Source: Actinomadura rubteroloni
GTDB lineage: Bacteria > Actinomycetota > Actinomycetes > Streptosporangiales > Streptosporangiaceae
Length of the DNA stretch: 64,000 nucleotides
Assembly: GCF_002911665.1 (NCBI RefSeq)
Contig: NZ_MTBP01000002.1
Location: 1,860,001 to 1,924,000, forward strand
Reading direction: 5' to 3'
Positions within the stretch are counted from its first letter, which is position 1; the number at the start of each line of letters is the position of its first letter. Made by a program: the position numbers and the translations under genes. Shown here one piece after another: positions 47,953 through 61,897 of the stretch. The notes beneath the pieces were generated by a model. It was not told where the DNA came from. It did no database searches and saw nothing but the letters and a program-made list of their open reading frames with translations.

Positions 47953-50064
47953 CTACTCGCCCCGCGCCTTGGCGATGATCTCCTGCGCGACGTTCCCCGG
48001 AACCTCCGCATAGGAGTCGAACTGCATGGTGAACACAGCCCGGCCCTGGGTCTTGCTGCGCAGATCACCCACGTAGCCGAACATCTCGGACAGGGGCACC
48101 AGTGCCTTGACGATGCGCATTCCGTGCAGCTCGTCCATGGACTGAACCTGACCGCGCCGGCTGTTGAGGTCGCCGATCACGTCGCCCATGTTGTCCTCGG
48201 GCGTCGTGACCTCGACGGCCATCATCGGCTCCAGCAGCGCGGGGGCGGCCCGGCGGGCAGCCTCCTTGAACGCCATGGATCCGGCGACCTTGAACGCCAT
48301 TTCCGACGAGTCGACCTCGTGGTAGGCGCCGTCCAGCAGGGTGACCTTGACGCCGACCAGCGGGTAGCCGGCGAGGACGCCGAACTGCGCGGCCTCCTGG
48401 CAGCCCGCGTCCACCGACGGGATGTACTCCCGGGGGATGCGGCCACCGGTCACCTTGTTCTCGAACTCGTAGGCGTCGGACCCGCCGCCGAGCGGCTCGA
48501 GGTTGATGATCACGCGGCCGAACTGGCCCGAGCCACCCGTCTGCTTCTTGTGGGTGTACTCGACCTTCTCGACCTTCTTCGTGATCGACTCGCGGTAGGC
48601 CACCTGCGGGCGACCCACGTTCGCGTCGACCTTGAACTCGCGCTTCATCCGGTCGACGAGGATCTCCAGGTGGAGCTCGCCCATGCCCGAGATGACCGTC
48701 TGACCGGTCTCCTCGTCCGTGGCGACCCGGAAGGACGGGTCCTCTTCGGCCAGCCGCTGGATCGCGGTGCCGAGCTTCTGCTGGTCGGCCTTGGTCTTCG
48801 GCTCGATCGCGACGTCGATCACCGGCGCCGGGAAGTTCATCGACTCGAGGACGATGGGGTCCTTCTCGTCGCACAGCGTCTCACCGGTGGTGGTCTGCTT
48901 GAGGCCCATCACCGCGACGATGTCACCGGCGCCGACGTGCGTGATCTCCTCGCGCTTGTTGGCGTGCATCCGGTAGATCTTGCCGATCCGCTCCTTGCGC
49001 TCCTTGATGGAGTTCAGCACCGAGGTGCCGGCCTCCAGGACGCCGGAGTAGACGCGGATGAACGTGAGCTTGCCCAGGTGCGGGTCGCTCGCGATCTTGA
49101 ACGCCAGCGCGGAGAACGGCTCGTCCTCGCTCGGCTTGCGCGAGATCGCCTGCTCCTCGTCGCGGACGGCGTGGCCGACGATGGCCTCGACGTCCAGCGG
49201 CGACGGCAGGTAGCGGACGATCGCGTCCAGCAGGGGCTGCACGCCCTTGTTCTTGAACGCGGTGCCGCAGAACACCGGGGTGAGGCTCGCGGCGAGGGTC
49301 GCGCGGCGGACGGCGACGTGGATCTGCTCCTCGGAGAGCTCGGCGCCCTCCAGGTAGGCCTCCATGACCTCGTCGTCGTTCTCGCCGAGGGTCTCGATCA
49401 GCTTGTCGCGCCACTCGGCGGCCTGGTCGGCGTAGTCGGCGGGGATGTCGACCTTGTCGTACATCTCGCCGAGCTTCGCCTCGGCGTTCCACACGAGCGC
49501 CTTCATCGACACGAGGTCGATGACGCCCTGGAAGTCCGACTCGGCCCCGATCGGGAGCTGCATGACCAGCGGCGTGGCGTAGAGCCGCGTGCGGATCATG
49601 TCGACGCAGCGCATGAAGTCGGCGCCGGTCCGGTCCAGCTTGTTCACGAAGCAGATACGCGGGACTTCGTAGCGGTCGGCCTGGCGCCACACGGTCTCGG
49701 ACTGCGGCTCGACGCCGGCCACACCGTCGAACACCGCGACGGCACCGTCCAGGACGCGCAGCGAGCGCTCCACCTCGACGGTGAAGTCGACGTGGCCCGG
49801 GGTGTCGATGATGTTGATGGTGTGCTCGACGGCCTCGACGGGCCACTTGCAGGTGACGGCGGCGGAGGTGATGGTGATCCCCCGCTCCTGCTCCTGCTCC
49901 ATCCAGTCGGTCGTGGCCGCACCGTCGTGCACCTCGCCGATCTTGTAGCTCATCCCGGTGTAGTACAGGATGCGCTCAGTCGTCGTGGTCTTGCCCGCGT
50001 CGATATGGGCCATGATCCCGATGTTGCGGACCTTGGCCAGGTCCACACCGGTTTTGGTAGCCAC
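47953..50064 (-). CDS. fusA: Elongation factor G
   Basis: EF-G, 703 residues with a GTG start, catalyses translocation. AHIDAGKTTTTERIL (P-loop), DTPGHVDF and NKLDRTGADF are clear, followed by domains II-V ending in a canonical domain V. It follows rpsG by 34 bases. Confidence 0.98.
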   Translation of the reverse strand: MATKTGVDLAKVRNIGIMAHIDAGKTTTTERILYYTGMSYKIGEVHDGAATTDWMEQEQERGITITSAAVTCKWPVEAVEHTINIIDTPGHVDFTVEVERSLRVLDGAVAVFDGVAGVEPQSETVWRQADRYEVPRICFVNKLDRTGADFMRCVDMIRTRLYATPLVMQLPIGAESDFQGVIDLVSMKALVWNAEAKLGEMYDKVDIPADYADQAAEWRDKLIETLGENDDEVMEAYLEGAELSEEQIHVAVRRATLAASLTPVFCGTAFKNKGVQPLLDAIVRYLPSPLDVEAIVGHAVRDEEQAISRKPSEDEPFSALAFKIASDPHLGKLTFIRVYSGVLEAGTSVLNSIKERKERIGKIYRMHANKREEITHVGAGDIVAVMGLKQTTTGETLCDEKDPIVLESMNFPAPVIDVAIEPKTKADQQKLGTAIQRLAEEDPSFRVATDEETGQTVISGMGELHLEILVDRMKREFKVDANVGRPQVAYRESITKKVEKVEYTHKKQTGGSGQFGRVIINLEPLGGGSDAYEFENKVTGGRIPREYIPSVDAGCQEAAQFGVLAGYPLVGVKVTLLDGAYHEVDSSEMAFKVAGSMAFKEAARRAAPALLEPMMAVEVTTPEDNMGDVIGDLNSRRGQVQSMDELHGMRIVKALVPLSEMFGYVGDLRSKTQGRAVFTMQFDSYAEVPGNVAQEIIAKARGE

Positions 50065-50098
50065 TTTCGTCCTCGCGTCCCTCGTGTTCGTGCCGGGG

Positions 50099-50568
50099 TT
50101 ACCAGCGGTAGTGGGCGAACGCCTTGTTCGACTCCGCCATCTTGTGCGTGTCCTCGCGCTTCTTCACCGACGCGCCGAGGCCGTTGCTGGCGTCGAGCAG
50201 CTCGTTCATGAGCCGCTCCATCATGGTCTTCTCGCGACGCTGCCGGGCGTAGAGCACCAGCCAGCGCAGGGCCAGCGTGGTGCTGCGCGCGGGCCGCACC
50301 TCCACCGGGACCTGGTAGGTCGCGCCGCCGACGCGGCGGCTCTTGACCTCGATGGTCGGCTTGACGTTGTCCAGCGCGCGCTTCAGCGTGACGACCGGGT
50401 CGTTGCCGGTCTTCTCGCGAGCGCCCTCCAGGGCCTCGTACACGATGCCCTGGGCGATGGACCGCTTGCCGTCCAGCAGCACCTTGTTGATCAGCGCGGT
50501 GACCAGCGGCGAGTTGTACACCGGGTCAGCGATCAGCGGGCGCTTGCCAGGTGATCCCTTGCGCGGCA

Positions 50569-50569
<1 letters not shown>
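50099..50569 (-). CDS. rpsG: 30S ribosomal protein S7
   Basis: S7, 156 residues, the primary binder of the 16S 3' domain. It starts MPRKGSPGKRPL and ends ESNKAFAHYRW. The ATG shares a base with the rpsL stop (TAATG). In E. coli S7 represses its operon; whether it does here is unknown. Confidence 0.98.
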
Positions 50570-50943
<374 letters not shown>

Positions 50944-51256
50944 CGCGTCTCCGTCTTCCCTCGTACCGAGCCGGTAAGTCTGTGTTCTGCCTGAACTCCG
51001 CTCACGCGAAGTCCGTCATCACCACCTCGTACCGAGGCTGTGACCTGCCGGTTTCCCGACCTCTCCGACCCACGCGGTCGGGCGTGTCGCTCCGCTTCCG
51101 CGTCTTGGAACGCGTTTCCCGCGGGGACCCACACGTGACCGCCCGGCCCGCACGGGGCCAGATCAAGCCGGGGAGTGATGCGCGGCCCTTGGACCTGGTC
51201 GAACAACCTTGCCTGAGCGCACGCGGACGACCCGCACGCAGCGGGCACAGGGACAG

Positions 51257-51285
51257 AGACTACCTACCACTCCGCGAAAGGTCAA
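51257..51285 (-). promoter_or_regulatory. Promoter of the str operon
   Basis: On the minus strand TTGACC (51280-51285) and TAGTCT (51257-51262) are 17 bases apart. Transcription should start near 51250, giving a leader of about 300 bases. Confidence 0.7.
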
Positions 51286-51374
51286 AGCGAACGCCGCACT
51301 ACCGCAGCGGCACCCTTGCGCGCAACCCCATGGCCGCCCAGACGAGTCTGGATACCAGTGTAACCCGGACACGC

Positions 51375-51412
51375 CGACGCCCGCGCGATCTCTGCGGATC
51401 GCGCAGGCGTCG
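51375..51412 (-). terminator. Terminator of the tail-anchored protein gene
   Basis: A hairpin with 7 bp plus 8 bp of pairing, split by one mismatch (loop 51391-51396), lies about 20 bases after the stop at 51430. Confidence 0.7.
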
Positions 51413-51429
51413 ATGTGGTCGCGGTGGGG

Positions 51430-52785
51430 TCAGAGGAACGCGACGACCGCCACCAGGATGATCACGATGAGGGCCGCGATGCCGCCGACGACGAGGTAGA
51501 GCGTCTTGTTGCTCTTGGGCTCGTCACCGCCGGGGTAGCCCTGCTGCTGCCCGTACGCGGCGGGGGCGCCGGGGGCCTGCTGGCCGTACGGCGGCTGCTG
51601 GCCCTGCGGGAACTGGCCGGGGAACTGCTGCTGCTGGTCCCCGTACTGGCCGGGGTAGCCCTGCTGCTGCCCGCCGTACTGCTGGCCCGGCTGGCCCGGC
51701 TGGCCCGGCTGCTGCCCCTGCTGCTGTCCGTAGGGGCTCTGGCCGTACGGCTGCTGCTGCGCGTAGCCCTGCTGCTCCGGCTGGCCGTACGGGGCCTGCT
51801 GACCGAACTGGCCCTGCTGCTGCCCGTACGGGCTCTGCTGGTTCTGCGCGGGCGCGCCCCACTGCTGCTGCCCGACGTCCATGCGGGTCGCCTCGGCGGA
51901 CGGCCCCGTGTCGCCGCCCGGGGCGGACGGGTCGAACGCCTGCGTGGGCTGCGCGTCGTCCGCCGGACGGGCCGGGGCGCCGAACGGCTGCTCGTCCTGC
52001 GCGGCGACGGGCGGCGCGCCGAACCCGGACTCGGGCGGCGGCACCATCATCGTGCGCTCGTGGTCTCCCCCGGACTCGCCGGGCGCGGGCTGCGGCGCCT
52101 GGGGGCGGCGCTCGTGCCCCTGCGCGACGGGAACGTCCGGACCCGGCGACCAGTGCAGCGTGGCCTGGTCGTCCACGGGGGGCCGCTGCGGCTCGGGCGC
52201 GGCGGCGCCCGGACCCGGGACGATCATCGTCCGCTCGGCGACGGGGTCGCCGGACGCGGGCGGCTCGGCGGCCGGGGGCTCCGGGGCCCCGTAGGGCTGC
52301 TGCTGCGGCCCGTCGAACGGCGACGGCGGCTGCCCGTACCCGGGCGCCTGCGGCGGGTAGCCGGGCTGCTGCGGCGGCCCGCCGAACGGGGGCTGCTGCG
52401 GGATGCTCTGCTCCTGCGTGGCGTCGTCCCCGTAGGAGGGCTCGGGCTGCCCGTAACCGGGCGCGGGCGGCTGCTGGCCGACGACCGGAATGGACTCGAT
52501 CATCGTGGGCGGCGCCGCCGGCGGGGCCTGCGGCGGCTGGTAGGCGGGCCGCTGCGGCGGCTCGGGCGCACGCGGCGCGGCGCCGGGAGCCTGCGGCGCG
52601 GGAGGCGCCGGCGGGCCGCCCGCGGTGCCGCCGAGCTGCGGCGCGCCGAAGACGACCGTCCGGTCGCCCATCGGGCGCAGCGCGGGTTCGGGCGCCTGCC
52701 GCCCGCCGGGTTCGCCGCCCTCGGTCCGCGGCGTTTCCGGGTCCTCGGGCGACGGCGGACCCTGCGTGCCGTCCTGCTCGGTCAT
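51430..52785 (-). CDS. Tail-anchored low-complexity protein with repeated TM-V motifs
   Basis: A 451-residue protein of no recognised family. Residues 1-420 are Pro/Gln/Gly/Tyr/Ala-rich and probably disordered, with many QPYGQ-like repeats in the second half. A single hydrophobic helix ends the protein right at the C-terminus (after DEPKSNKT), so it is probably tail-anchored with the body in the cytoplasm. Several short Thr motifs recur: DRTVVFG, PTMIES, ERTMIVPG, ERTMMVPP, PTQAFDP and EATRMDV. They look like sites for a Ser/Thr kinase and FHA domains, but that is inference. ATG 52785 has AAGGAG seven bases upstream. It is a single-gene unit with its own terminator. Confidence 0.7.
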   Translation of the reverse strand: MTEQDGTQGPPSPEDPETPRTEGGEPGGRQAPEPALRPMGDRTVVFGAPQLGGTAGGPPAPPAPQAPGAAPRAPEPPQRPAYQPPQAPPAAPPTMIESIPVVGQQPPAPGYGQPEPSYGDDATQEQSIPQQPPFGGPPQQPGYPPQAPGYGQPPSPFDGPQQQPYGAPEPPAAEPPASGDPVAERTMIVPGPGAAAPEPQRPPVDDQATLHWSPGPDVPVAQGHERRPQAPQPAPGESGGDHERTMMVPPPESGFGAPPVAAQDEQPFGAPARPADDAQPTQAFDPSAPGGDTGPSAEATRMDVGQQQWGAPAQNQQSPYGQQQGQFGQQAPYGQPEQQGYAQQQPYGQSPYGQQQGQQPGQPGQPGQQYGGQQQGYPGQYGDQQQQFPGQFPQGQQPPYGQQAPGAPAAYGQQQGYPGGDEPKSNKTLYLVVGGIAALIVIILVAVVAFL

Positions 52786-52935
52786 CGTCGGGCTCCTTCG
52801 CGCCGTTCCGGGGCTGTTTGCGCGTGCCTTAAGCCTGCCCCGCAGGTTCGGTATTGCGCAAATTCACCAACTCTATAGACGCAGCCCAACCCCAGACGGT
52901 TCAGCCCCAACCCGAAACCAGTTCACACAACGCCC

Positions 52936-53053
52936 TCATACGACCGCGTAGTCGTCCAGCAGTGCGGGCGGGCAGGAGCTTGGCGCGGCACCGCCGCGGT
53001 TCGTCCGCCGACCACCAGCGACGCTCGATCAGCCCGACCTCCTCCCCGAACGA
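52936..53053 (-). pseudogene. Possible relic of a Nudix hydrolase
   Basis: The minus strand between the DUF6194 stop and the next gene encodes EEVGLIERRWWSADE, very like the C-terminal part of actinobacterial Nudix hydrolases, and after a one-base frame change ALLDDYAVV and a stop. There is no start codon or Nudix box, so it looks like a decayed fragment. Chance similarity is possible at this length. Confidence 0.35.
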
Positions 53054-53062
53054 TGGTTCAGG

Positions 53063-53503
53063 TCACAGGGCGGCGCGGCGGGTGCGGCGGGTGCGGGCGA
53101 GACGGTGTGCTGTGCGCAGCAGGTCGCGTACCGCTGGGTCGGCGTTCGGGCCGGGGTTCGTGACTGCCAGCCAGTTGGCGGTGCCGTAGACGGGGTGGGG
53201 TGTCACGGTGTCGTCGGCCGGTGGGTGCGGGTCGTGGGCCGTCCACCGGGCGAACTCCTGTTCGCCCGCGGCGATGTTGACCCGGAAGGCGTCCGGGCGG
53301 TCCAGGCCCGACGTGTCGTCGCCCGGATAGTCCTTGGTGACGATCGTCGCGAATGGCTGGGCGCGCGGGACGACGCCGTCCGGGGCGTAGTAGAAGAACG
53401 TGTCGCCCCAACTGATCTCGGGGGAACCGTCGCCGGGGGCCGGGCGGACGGTCAGGACGCCGTCGAGGCCGGCGACGAACTCGATGATCTCGTCCATGGT
53501 CAT
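53063..53503 (-). CDS. DUF6194 family protein
   Basis: A 146-residue soluble protein starting MTMDEIIEFVAGLDG. The WGDTFFYYAPDG and FATIVTKDYPGD blocks and the Trp/His-rich C-terminal half match the DUF6194 family, common in actinobacteria and without a known function. It is divergent from the MerR gene with only 63 bases between starts, so the regulator could control it. A second ATG two codons later is possible. Confidence 0.72.
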   Translation of the reverse strand: MTMDEIIEFVAGLDGVLTVRPAPGDGSPEISWGDTFFYYAPDGVVPRAQPFATIVTKDYPGDDTSGLDRPDAFRVNIAAGEQEFARWTAHDPHPPADDTVTPHPVYGTANWLAVTNPGPNADPAVRDLLRTAHRLARTRRTRRAAL

Positions 53504-53566
53504 GTGCTCTAGCGTTGCATTCAGGTGCTTGTGGAGACTTGGGCGCGCGCGACAAGGGGTTCCGGC

Positions 53567-54351
53567 GTGGAAAGCCTCAAATCGGGGGGTCTGCGGACGG
53601 CCGACGTCGCCCGGCACGCCGGGTGCTCCGTCCAGCAGGTGCGCAACCTCGAACGGGACGGCGTCCTGCCGCCCGCGGAGCGGACCGACGCGGGCCACCG
53701 CGTCTACCGCGAGGTCCACGCGCGGTCGGCGCTGGCCTACCGGGCGCTCGCGGCGGGGACGGGGCCGGTGGAGGCGAAGGAGATCGTCCGTGCCGTCCAC
53801 CGGTCCCCCGCGCGGGCGCTCGCGCTCCTGGACGCGGCGCACGCCCGGCTCCACGCGGAGCGGAACCGGATCGCGCGGGCCCGGGAGGCGGCCGGGGCGA
53901 TCTCCGGCGAGCCCCTCGCCGACGTCCGGGCAGCGGACGCCATGAGCGTCTCCGAACTCGCCGGCGCGCTCGGCGTGCGCGCCTCGACGCTGCGGCACTG
54001 GGACGCGGAGGGGCTCGTCGTCCCCGACCGCGATCCCGGGCGGGGCGCCCGGCGCTACACGCCCGCCCAGGTGCGGGACGCGCGGATCGTCCACCAGTTG
54101 CGCACGGCGGGGTACCGCGTGCCCGCCCTGCGCGCCCTCGTCCCCGCGCTGCGGCAGGGGCGGCGGCCCGAGGACCTCGCCCGGGCGCTCGACGCGCGGA
54201 GCGCCGACGTCGCGGGCCGCTCCCGCGCCCTCCTGGACGGCGCTGCCGCGCTCAGCTCCGTCCTCGCCGCCTGGGAACACGACGAGGCCCCTCCCGGCGG
54301 TGCGCCGGGAGGGGCCTCGTGCGACGGTGCGAAAGCCCGCACCCTCAGGGG

Positions 54352-54355
<4 letters not shown>
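53567..54355 (+). CDS. MerR-family regulator with two HTH domains
   Basis: A 262-residue regulator with two MerR-type winged helices: LRTADVARHAGCSVQQVRNL near the N-terminus and SVSELAGALGVRASTLRHW around residue 125, the second followed by RRYTPAQVRDARI. Two-domain proteins of this type are annotated as TioE-like in actinobacteria. GTG 53567 is preferred because AAGGGG lies seven bases upstream; GTG 53525 has no ribosome-binding site. No effector-binding Cys cluster is seen. Its stop TAG overlaps the convergent rpoC stop in a shared CTAG, and its last codons contain the rpoC terminator hairpin. Confidence 0.82.
54282..54320. terminator. rpoC terminator inside the MerR coding sequence
   Basis: A perfect 17-bp stem (54282-54298 with 54304-54320, loop 5) lies about 32 bases beyond the rpoC stop. 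It is also the coding sequence of the Pro/Gly-rich C-terminus of the convergent MerR gene. It has no long U-tract on either side. It could also act near the end of the MerR transcript. Confidence 0.85.
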
Positions 54356-58230
<3,875 letters not shown>

Positions 58231-58251
58231 CGTGATTCCCCTTGATGTTGA

Positions 58252-61200
58252 TCAGACCTCGTCGACGCTCAACGCACCCTCGTTCGGGCGCCGAGACAGG
58301 TCGATGCCGAGCTCCTCCGCCGCGCGGAAGACGTCCTCGTCGGTGTCGCGCATCTCGATCGACATGCCGTCGCTGGAGAGCACCTCGACGTTGAGGCACA
58401 GCGACTGCATCTCCTTGATGAGCACCTTGAAGGACTCGGGAATCCCGGGCTCGGGGATGTTCTCGCCCTTGACGATCGCCTCGTACACCTTGACGCGACC
58501 GAGGACGTCGTCGGACTTGATGGTGAGCAGCTCCTGGAGGGCGTAGGCCGCGCCGTACGCCTCCAGCGCCCACACCTCCATCTCACCGAAGCGCTGGCCG
58601 CCGAACTGGGCCTTACCGCCGAGCGGCTGCTGGGTGATCATGGAGTACGGGCCGGTGGACCGGGCGTGGATCTTGTCGTCCACCAGGTGGAGCAGCTTCA
58701 GGATGTAGATGTAGCCGACCGAGATCGGGTCCTTGTACGGCTCGCCGGTACGGCCGTCGAACAGCCGCGCCTTGCCGCCGGGGCCGACCATGCGGTTGCC
58801 GTCGCGGTTGGGCAGGGTGCTGGAGATCAGGCCGGTGACGTCGTTCTCGCGGGCACCGTCGAACACCGGCGTCGCGGTGTTCGTCCACGGCGGGGCCTCG
58901 TCCACGCCGAGCTCCTTGAGCTGGCGCTTCCAGTCGGCGTCGTCGCCCTCGACCTTCCAGCCGCGCGAGGCGACCCAGCCGAGGTGCGTCTCCAGGACCT
59001 GGCCGACGTTCATGCGGCCGGGCACGCCGAGCGGGTTCAAGACGATGTCGACCGGGGTGCCGTCCTCCAGGAACGGCATGTCCTCGACCGGCAGCACCTT
59101 GGAGATGACGCCCTTGTTGCCGTGCCGTCCGGCGAGCTTGTCGCCGTCGGTGATCTTGCGCTTCTGCGCCACGTAGACGCGGACCAGCTCGTTGACGCCG
59201 GGGGGCAGTTCGTCGCCCTCCTCGCGGGAGAACACCCGGACGCCGATGACCTTGCCCTGCTCGCCGTGCGGCACCTTCAGCGACGTGTCGCGAACCTCGC
59301 GCGCCTTCTCACCGAAGATCGCGCGCAGCAGCCGCTCCTCGGGGGTCAGCTCGGTCTCGCCCTTCGGGGTGACCTTGCCGACCAGGATGTCGCCCGGACG
59401 GACGTCCGCGCCGATCCGGATGATCCCGCGCTCGTCCAGGTCCGCCAGGACCTCCTCGGAGACGTTCGGGATGTCCCGGGTGATCTCCTCGGGGCCGAGC
59501 TTGGTGTCGCGGGCGTCGACCTCGTGCTCCTCGATGTGGATCGAGGAGAGGACGTCGTCCTGCACCAGGCGCTGGCTGAGGATGATGGCGTCCTCGTAGT
59601 TGTGGCCCTCCCACGGCATGAACGCCACGAGCAGGTTCTTGCCGAGCGCCATCTCGCCGTGGTCGGTGCACGGGCCGTCGGCGACGACCTGGCCGGTCTC
59701 GACGCGCTGGCCCTCGTCCACGATCGGCTTCTGGTTGAAGCACGTGCCCTGGTTGGACCGCTTGAACTTCGCGACCCGGTACGTCGTCCGGGTGCCGTCG
59801 TCGTTCATGACGGTCACGTAGTCGGCCGAGACCTCCTCGACCACGCCCGCCTTCTCGGCGACGATGACGTCGCCGGCGTCCACGGCGGCGCGGTACTCCA
59901 TGCCGGTGCCGACCAGCGGCGCCTCGCTGCGCAGCAGCGGGACGGACTGGCGCTGCATGTTGGAGCCCATCAGCGCGCGGTTGGCGTCGTCGTGCTCCAG
60001 GAACGGGATCATCGCGGTGGCGACCGAGGTCATCTGCCGCGCCGACACGTCCATGTACTGGATCTCCGCCGGGGGGACCAGCTCGACCTCGCCGCCCTTC
60101 TTGCGGGCGAGGACCTTGGACTCGGCGAACGTGCCGTCCTCGTTCATGAGCGAGTTGGCCTGCGCGATGGTGTAGCGGTCCTCCTCGTCGGCGGTCAGGT
60201 AGTCCACCTGCTCGGTGACCCGGCCCTCGACGACCTTGCGGTACGGCGTCTCCACGAACCCGAACGGGTTGACGCGGCCGAACGCGGCGAGCGAGCCGAT
60301 CAGGCCGATGTTCGGGCCTTCGGGCGTCTCGATCGGGCACATGCGGCCGTAGTGCGACGGGTGGACGTCCCGGACCTCCATGCCCGCGCGCTCACGCGAC
60401 AGACCGCCCGGCCCGAGCGCCGACAGGCGGCGCTTGTGGGTCAGGCCCGCCAGCGGGTTGGTCTGGTCCATGAACTGGGAGAGCTGGCTGGTGCCGAAGA
60501 ACTCCTTGATGGACGCCACGACCGGCCGGATGTTGATCAGGGTCTGCGGCGTGATCGCCTCGACGTCCTGGGTGGTCATCCGCTCGCGGACGACGCGCTC
60601 CATCCGGGCCAGGCCGAGGCGGACCTGGTTCTGGATCAGCTCGCCGACCGTGCGCAGCCGCCGGTTGCCGAAGTGGTCGATGTCGTCGACCTCGATCGGC
60701 ACGGGGTTGGCGCCGACCGTGCCCTCCTCCTCGCCGGCGTGCAGCCGGACGAGGTACTCGATCGTGGCGACGATGTCGTCCTCGGTGAGCGTGCCCTGGT
60801 TCATGTCCAGGTCGAGCCCGAGCTTCTTGTTCACCTTGTAGCGGCCGACCTTGGCGAGGTCGTAGCGCTTCGGGTTGAAGTACAGGTTCTCCAGGAGCGT
60901 CTGGGCCGACTCGCGCGTCGGCGGCTCGCCCGGCCGCAGCTTGCGGTAGATGTCGAGCAGCGCGTCGTCCTGGCCGGAGGTGTGGTCCTTCTCCAGCGTG
61001 ACGTTGATCGACTCGTAGTTGCCGAAGCGCTCGCGGATCCGCGCCTCGTCCCAGCCGAGCGCCTTCAGCAGCACCGTGACGGGCTGCTTGCGCTTGCGGT
61101 CGATGCGCACGCCGACGTTGTCGCGCTTGTCGATCTCGAACTCGAGCCAGGCGCCACGGCTGGGGATGACCTTGCAGCCGTAGATGTCCTTGTCGCTGGC

Positions 61201-61728
61201 CTTGTCGAGCGCGCGGTCGAAGTAGACGCCCGGCGACCGGACGAGCTGGGAGACGACCACCCGCTCGGTGCCGTTGATGATGAAAGTGCCCTTGTTGGTC
61301 ATGAGCGGGAAGTCGCCCATGAACACCGTCTGGCTCTTGATCTCACCGGTGGTGTTGTTGATGAACTCCGCCGTGACGAACATCGGGGCGGAGTAGGTCA
61401 TGTCCTTGTCCTTGCACTCCTCGACGGAGTACTTGGGCGGCTCGAAGCGGTGGTCCCGGAACGACAGGGACATGGTCCCGGAGAAGTCCTCGATGGGACT
61501 GATCTCCTCGAAGATCTCTTCGAGGCCGGACTGGGTCGGGACGCTTCTGCTTCCTGCCGCCTGGGCCGCCTCGACCCGGGCCTTCCACTTCTCGTTGCCC
61601 AGCAGCCAGTCGAATGAGTTGGTCTGTAGAGCAAGGAGGTCCGGGACTTCGAGCGGCTCCTTGATGCGCGCGAAGGAGACGCGGTTCGGACCGGTTGCGG
61701 TATTCGAGGCGTTGCGCGAGGCTGCCAA
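58252..61728 (-). CDS. rpoB: RNA polymerase beta subunit
   Basis: Beta, 1158 residues. TTG 61728 (MAASRNASNTATGPNR) is chosen because GAAGGA lies six bases upstream and the N-terminus then matches other actinobacteria; a longer frame to 61836 is unsupported. The rifampicin region reads SQLSQFMDQTNPLAG and LTHKRRLSALGPGGL, so the usual Asp, His and Ser are wild type and sensitivity is expected. It is not the His-to-Asn RpoB paralogue type found in some actinomycetes. Confidence 0.97.
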   Translation of the reverse strand: MAASRNASNTATGPNRVSFARIKEPLEVPDLLALQTNSFDWLLGNEKWKARVEAAQAAGSRSVPTQSGLEEIFEEISPIEDFSGTMSLSFRDHRFEPPKYSVEECKDKDMTYSAPMFVTAEFINNTTGEIKSQTVFMGDFPLMTNKGTFIINGTERVVVSQLVRSPGVYFDRALDKASDKDIYGCKVIPSRGAWLEFEIDKRDNVGVRIDRKRKQPVTVLLKALGWDEARIRERFGNYESINVTLEKDHTSGQDDALLDIYRKLRPGEPPTRESAQTLLENLYFNPKRYDLAKVGRYKVNKKLGLDLDMNQGTLTEDDIVATIEYLVRLHAGEEEGTVGANPVPIEVDDIDHFGNRRLRTVGELIQNQVRLGLARMERVVRERMTTQDVEAITPQTLINIRPVVASIKEFFGTSQLSQFMDQTNPLAGLTHKRRLSALGPGGLSRERAGMEVRDVHPSHYGRMCPIETPEGPNIGLIGSLAAFGRVNPFGFVETPYRKVVEGRVTEQVDYLTADEEDRYTIAQANSLMNEDGTFAESKVLARKKGGEVELVPPAEIQYMDVSARQMTSVATAMIPFLEHDDANRALMGSNMQRQSVPLLRSEAPLVGTGMEYRAAVDAGDVIVAEKAGVVEEVSADYVTVMNDDGTRTTYRVAKFKRSNQGTCFNQKPIVDEGQRVETGQVVADGPCTDHGEMALGKNLLVAFMPWEGHNYEDAIILSQRLVQDDVLSSIHIEEHEVDARDTKLGPEEITRDIPNVSEEVLADLDERGIIRIGADVRPGDILVGKVTPKGETELTPEERLLRAIFGEKAREVRDTSLKVPHGEQGKVIGVRVFSREEGDELPPGVNELVRVYVAQKRKITDGDKLAGRHGNKGVISKVLPVEDMPFLEDGTPVDIVLNPLGVPGRMNVGQVLETHLGWVASRGWKVEGDDADWKRQLKELGVDEAPPWTNTATPVFDGARENDVTGLISSTLPNRDGNRMVGPGGKARLFDGRTGEPYKDPISVGYIYILKLLHLVDDKIHARSTGPYSMITQQPLGGKAQFGGQRFGEMEVWALEAYGAAYALQELLTIKSDDVLGRVKVYEAIVKGENIPEPGIPESFKVLIKEMQSLCLNVEVLSSDGMSIEMRDTDEDVFRAAEELGIDLSRRPNEGALSVDEV

Positions 61729-61868
61729 GAGTGGTCCTTCCGAGGGCTCGCGGGTGACGACACGCACGCCAGACGTCCCCGGCCGCGAGACTGCCGACGA
61801 AAGCTCCAAAGCGGGCGCAGGCAGGGTTGCTCTCACACGGGGAAAGTCAGAGGGCAGCGCAAAGGAGC

Positions 61869-61897
61869 AGTGTAGCCGACCGCTACACCGCTTGCAA
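61869..61897 (-). promoter_or_regulatory. Promoter of rpoBC
   Basis: On the minus strand TTGCAA (61892-61897) and TACACT (61869-61874) are 17 bases apart. Transcription would start near 61862. Confidence 0.6.

Larger units (their letters stand above)
50944..51429. other. Long rpsL leader and intergenic region
   Basis: This 486-base gap holds the str promoter, roughly 300 bases of 5' leader before rpsL, and the terminator of the convergently placed membrane-protein gene. Short GC hairpins are scattered through the leader, but no gene or tRNA is seen. Confidence 0.6.

Noticed and set aside
51540..51860. Short repeated units that resemble a CRISPR or tandem-repeat array
   Set aside because: They are imperfect codon repeats of a QPYGQ-type protein tract in one long gene, with no uniform repeats or spacers.
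52854..53189. Plus-strand frame of 111 codons near the DUF6194 gene
   Set aside because: It is Arg/Ser-rich and overlaps the DUF6194 coding end in antisense; no start signal is seen.
58252..61728. rpoB as a rifampicin-resistant second copy
   Set aside because: The key Asp, His and Ser of the rifampicin region are all wild type, and it is paired normally with rpoC.
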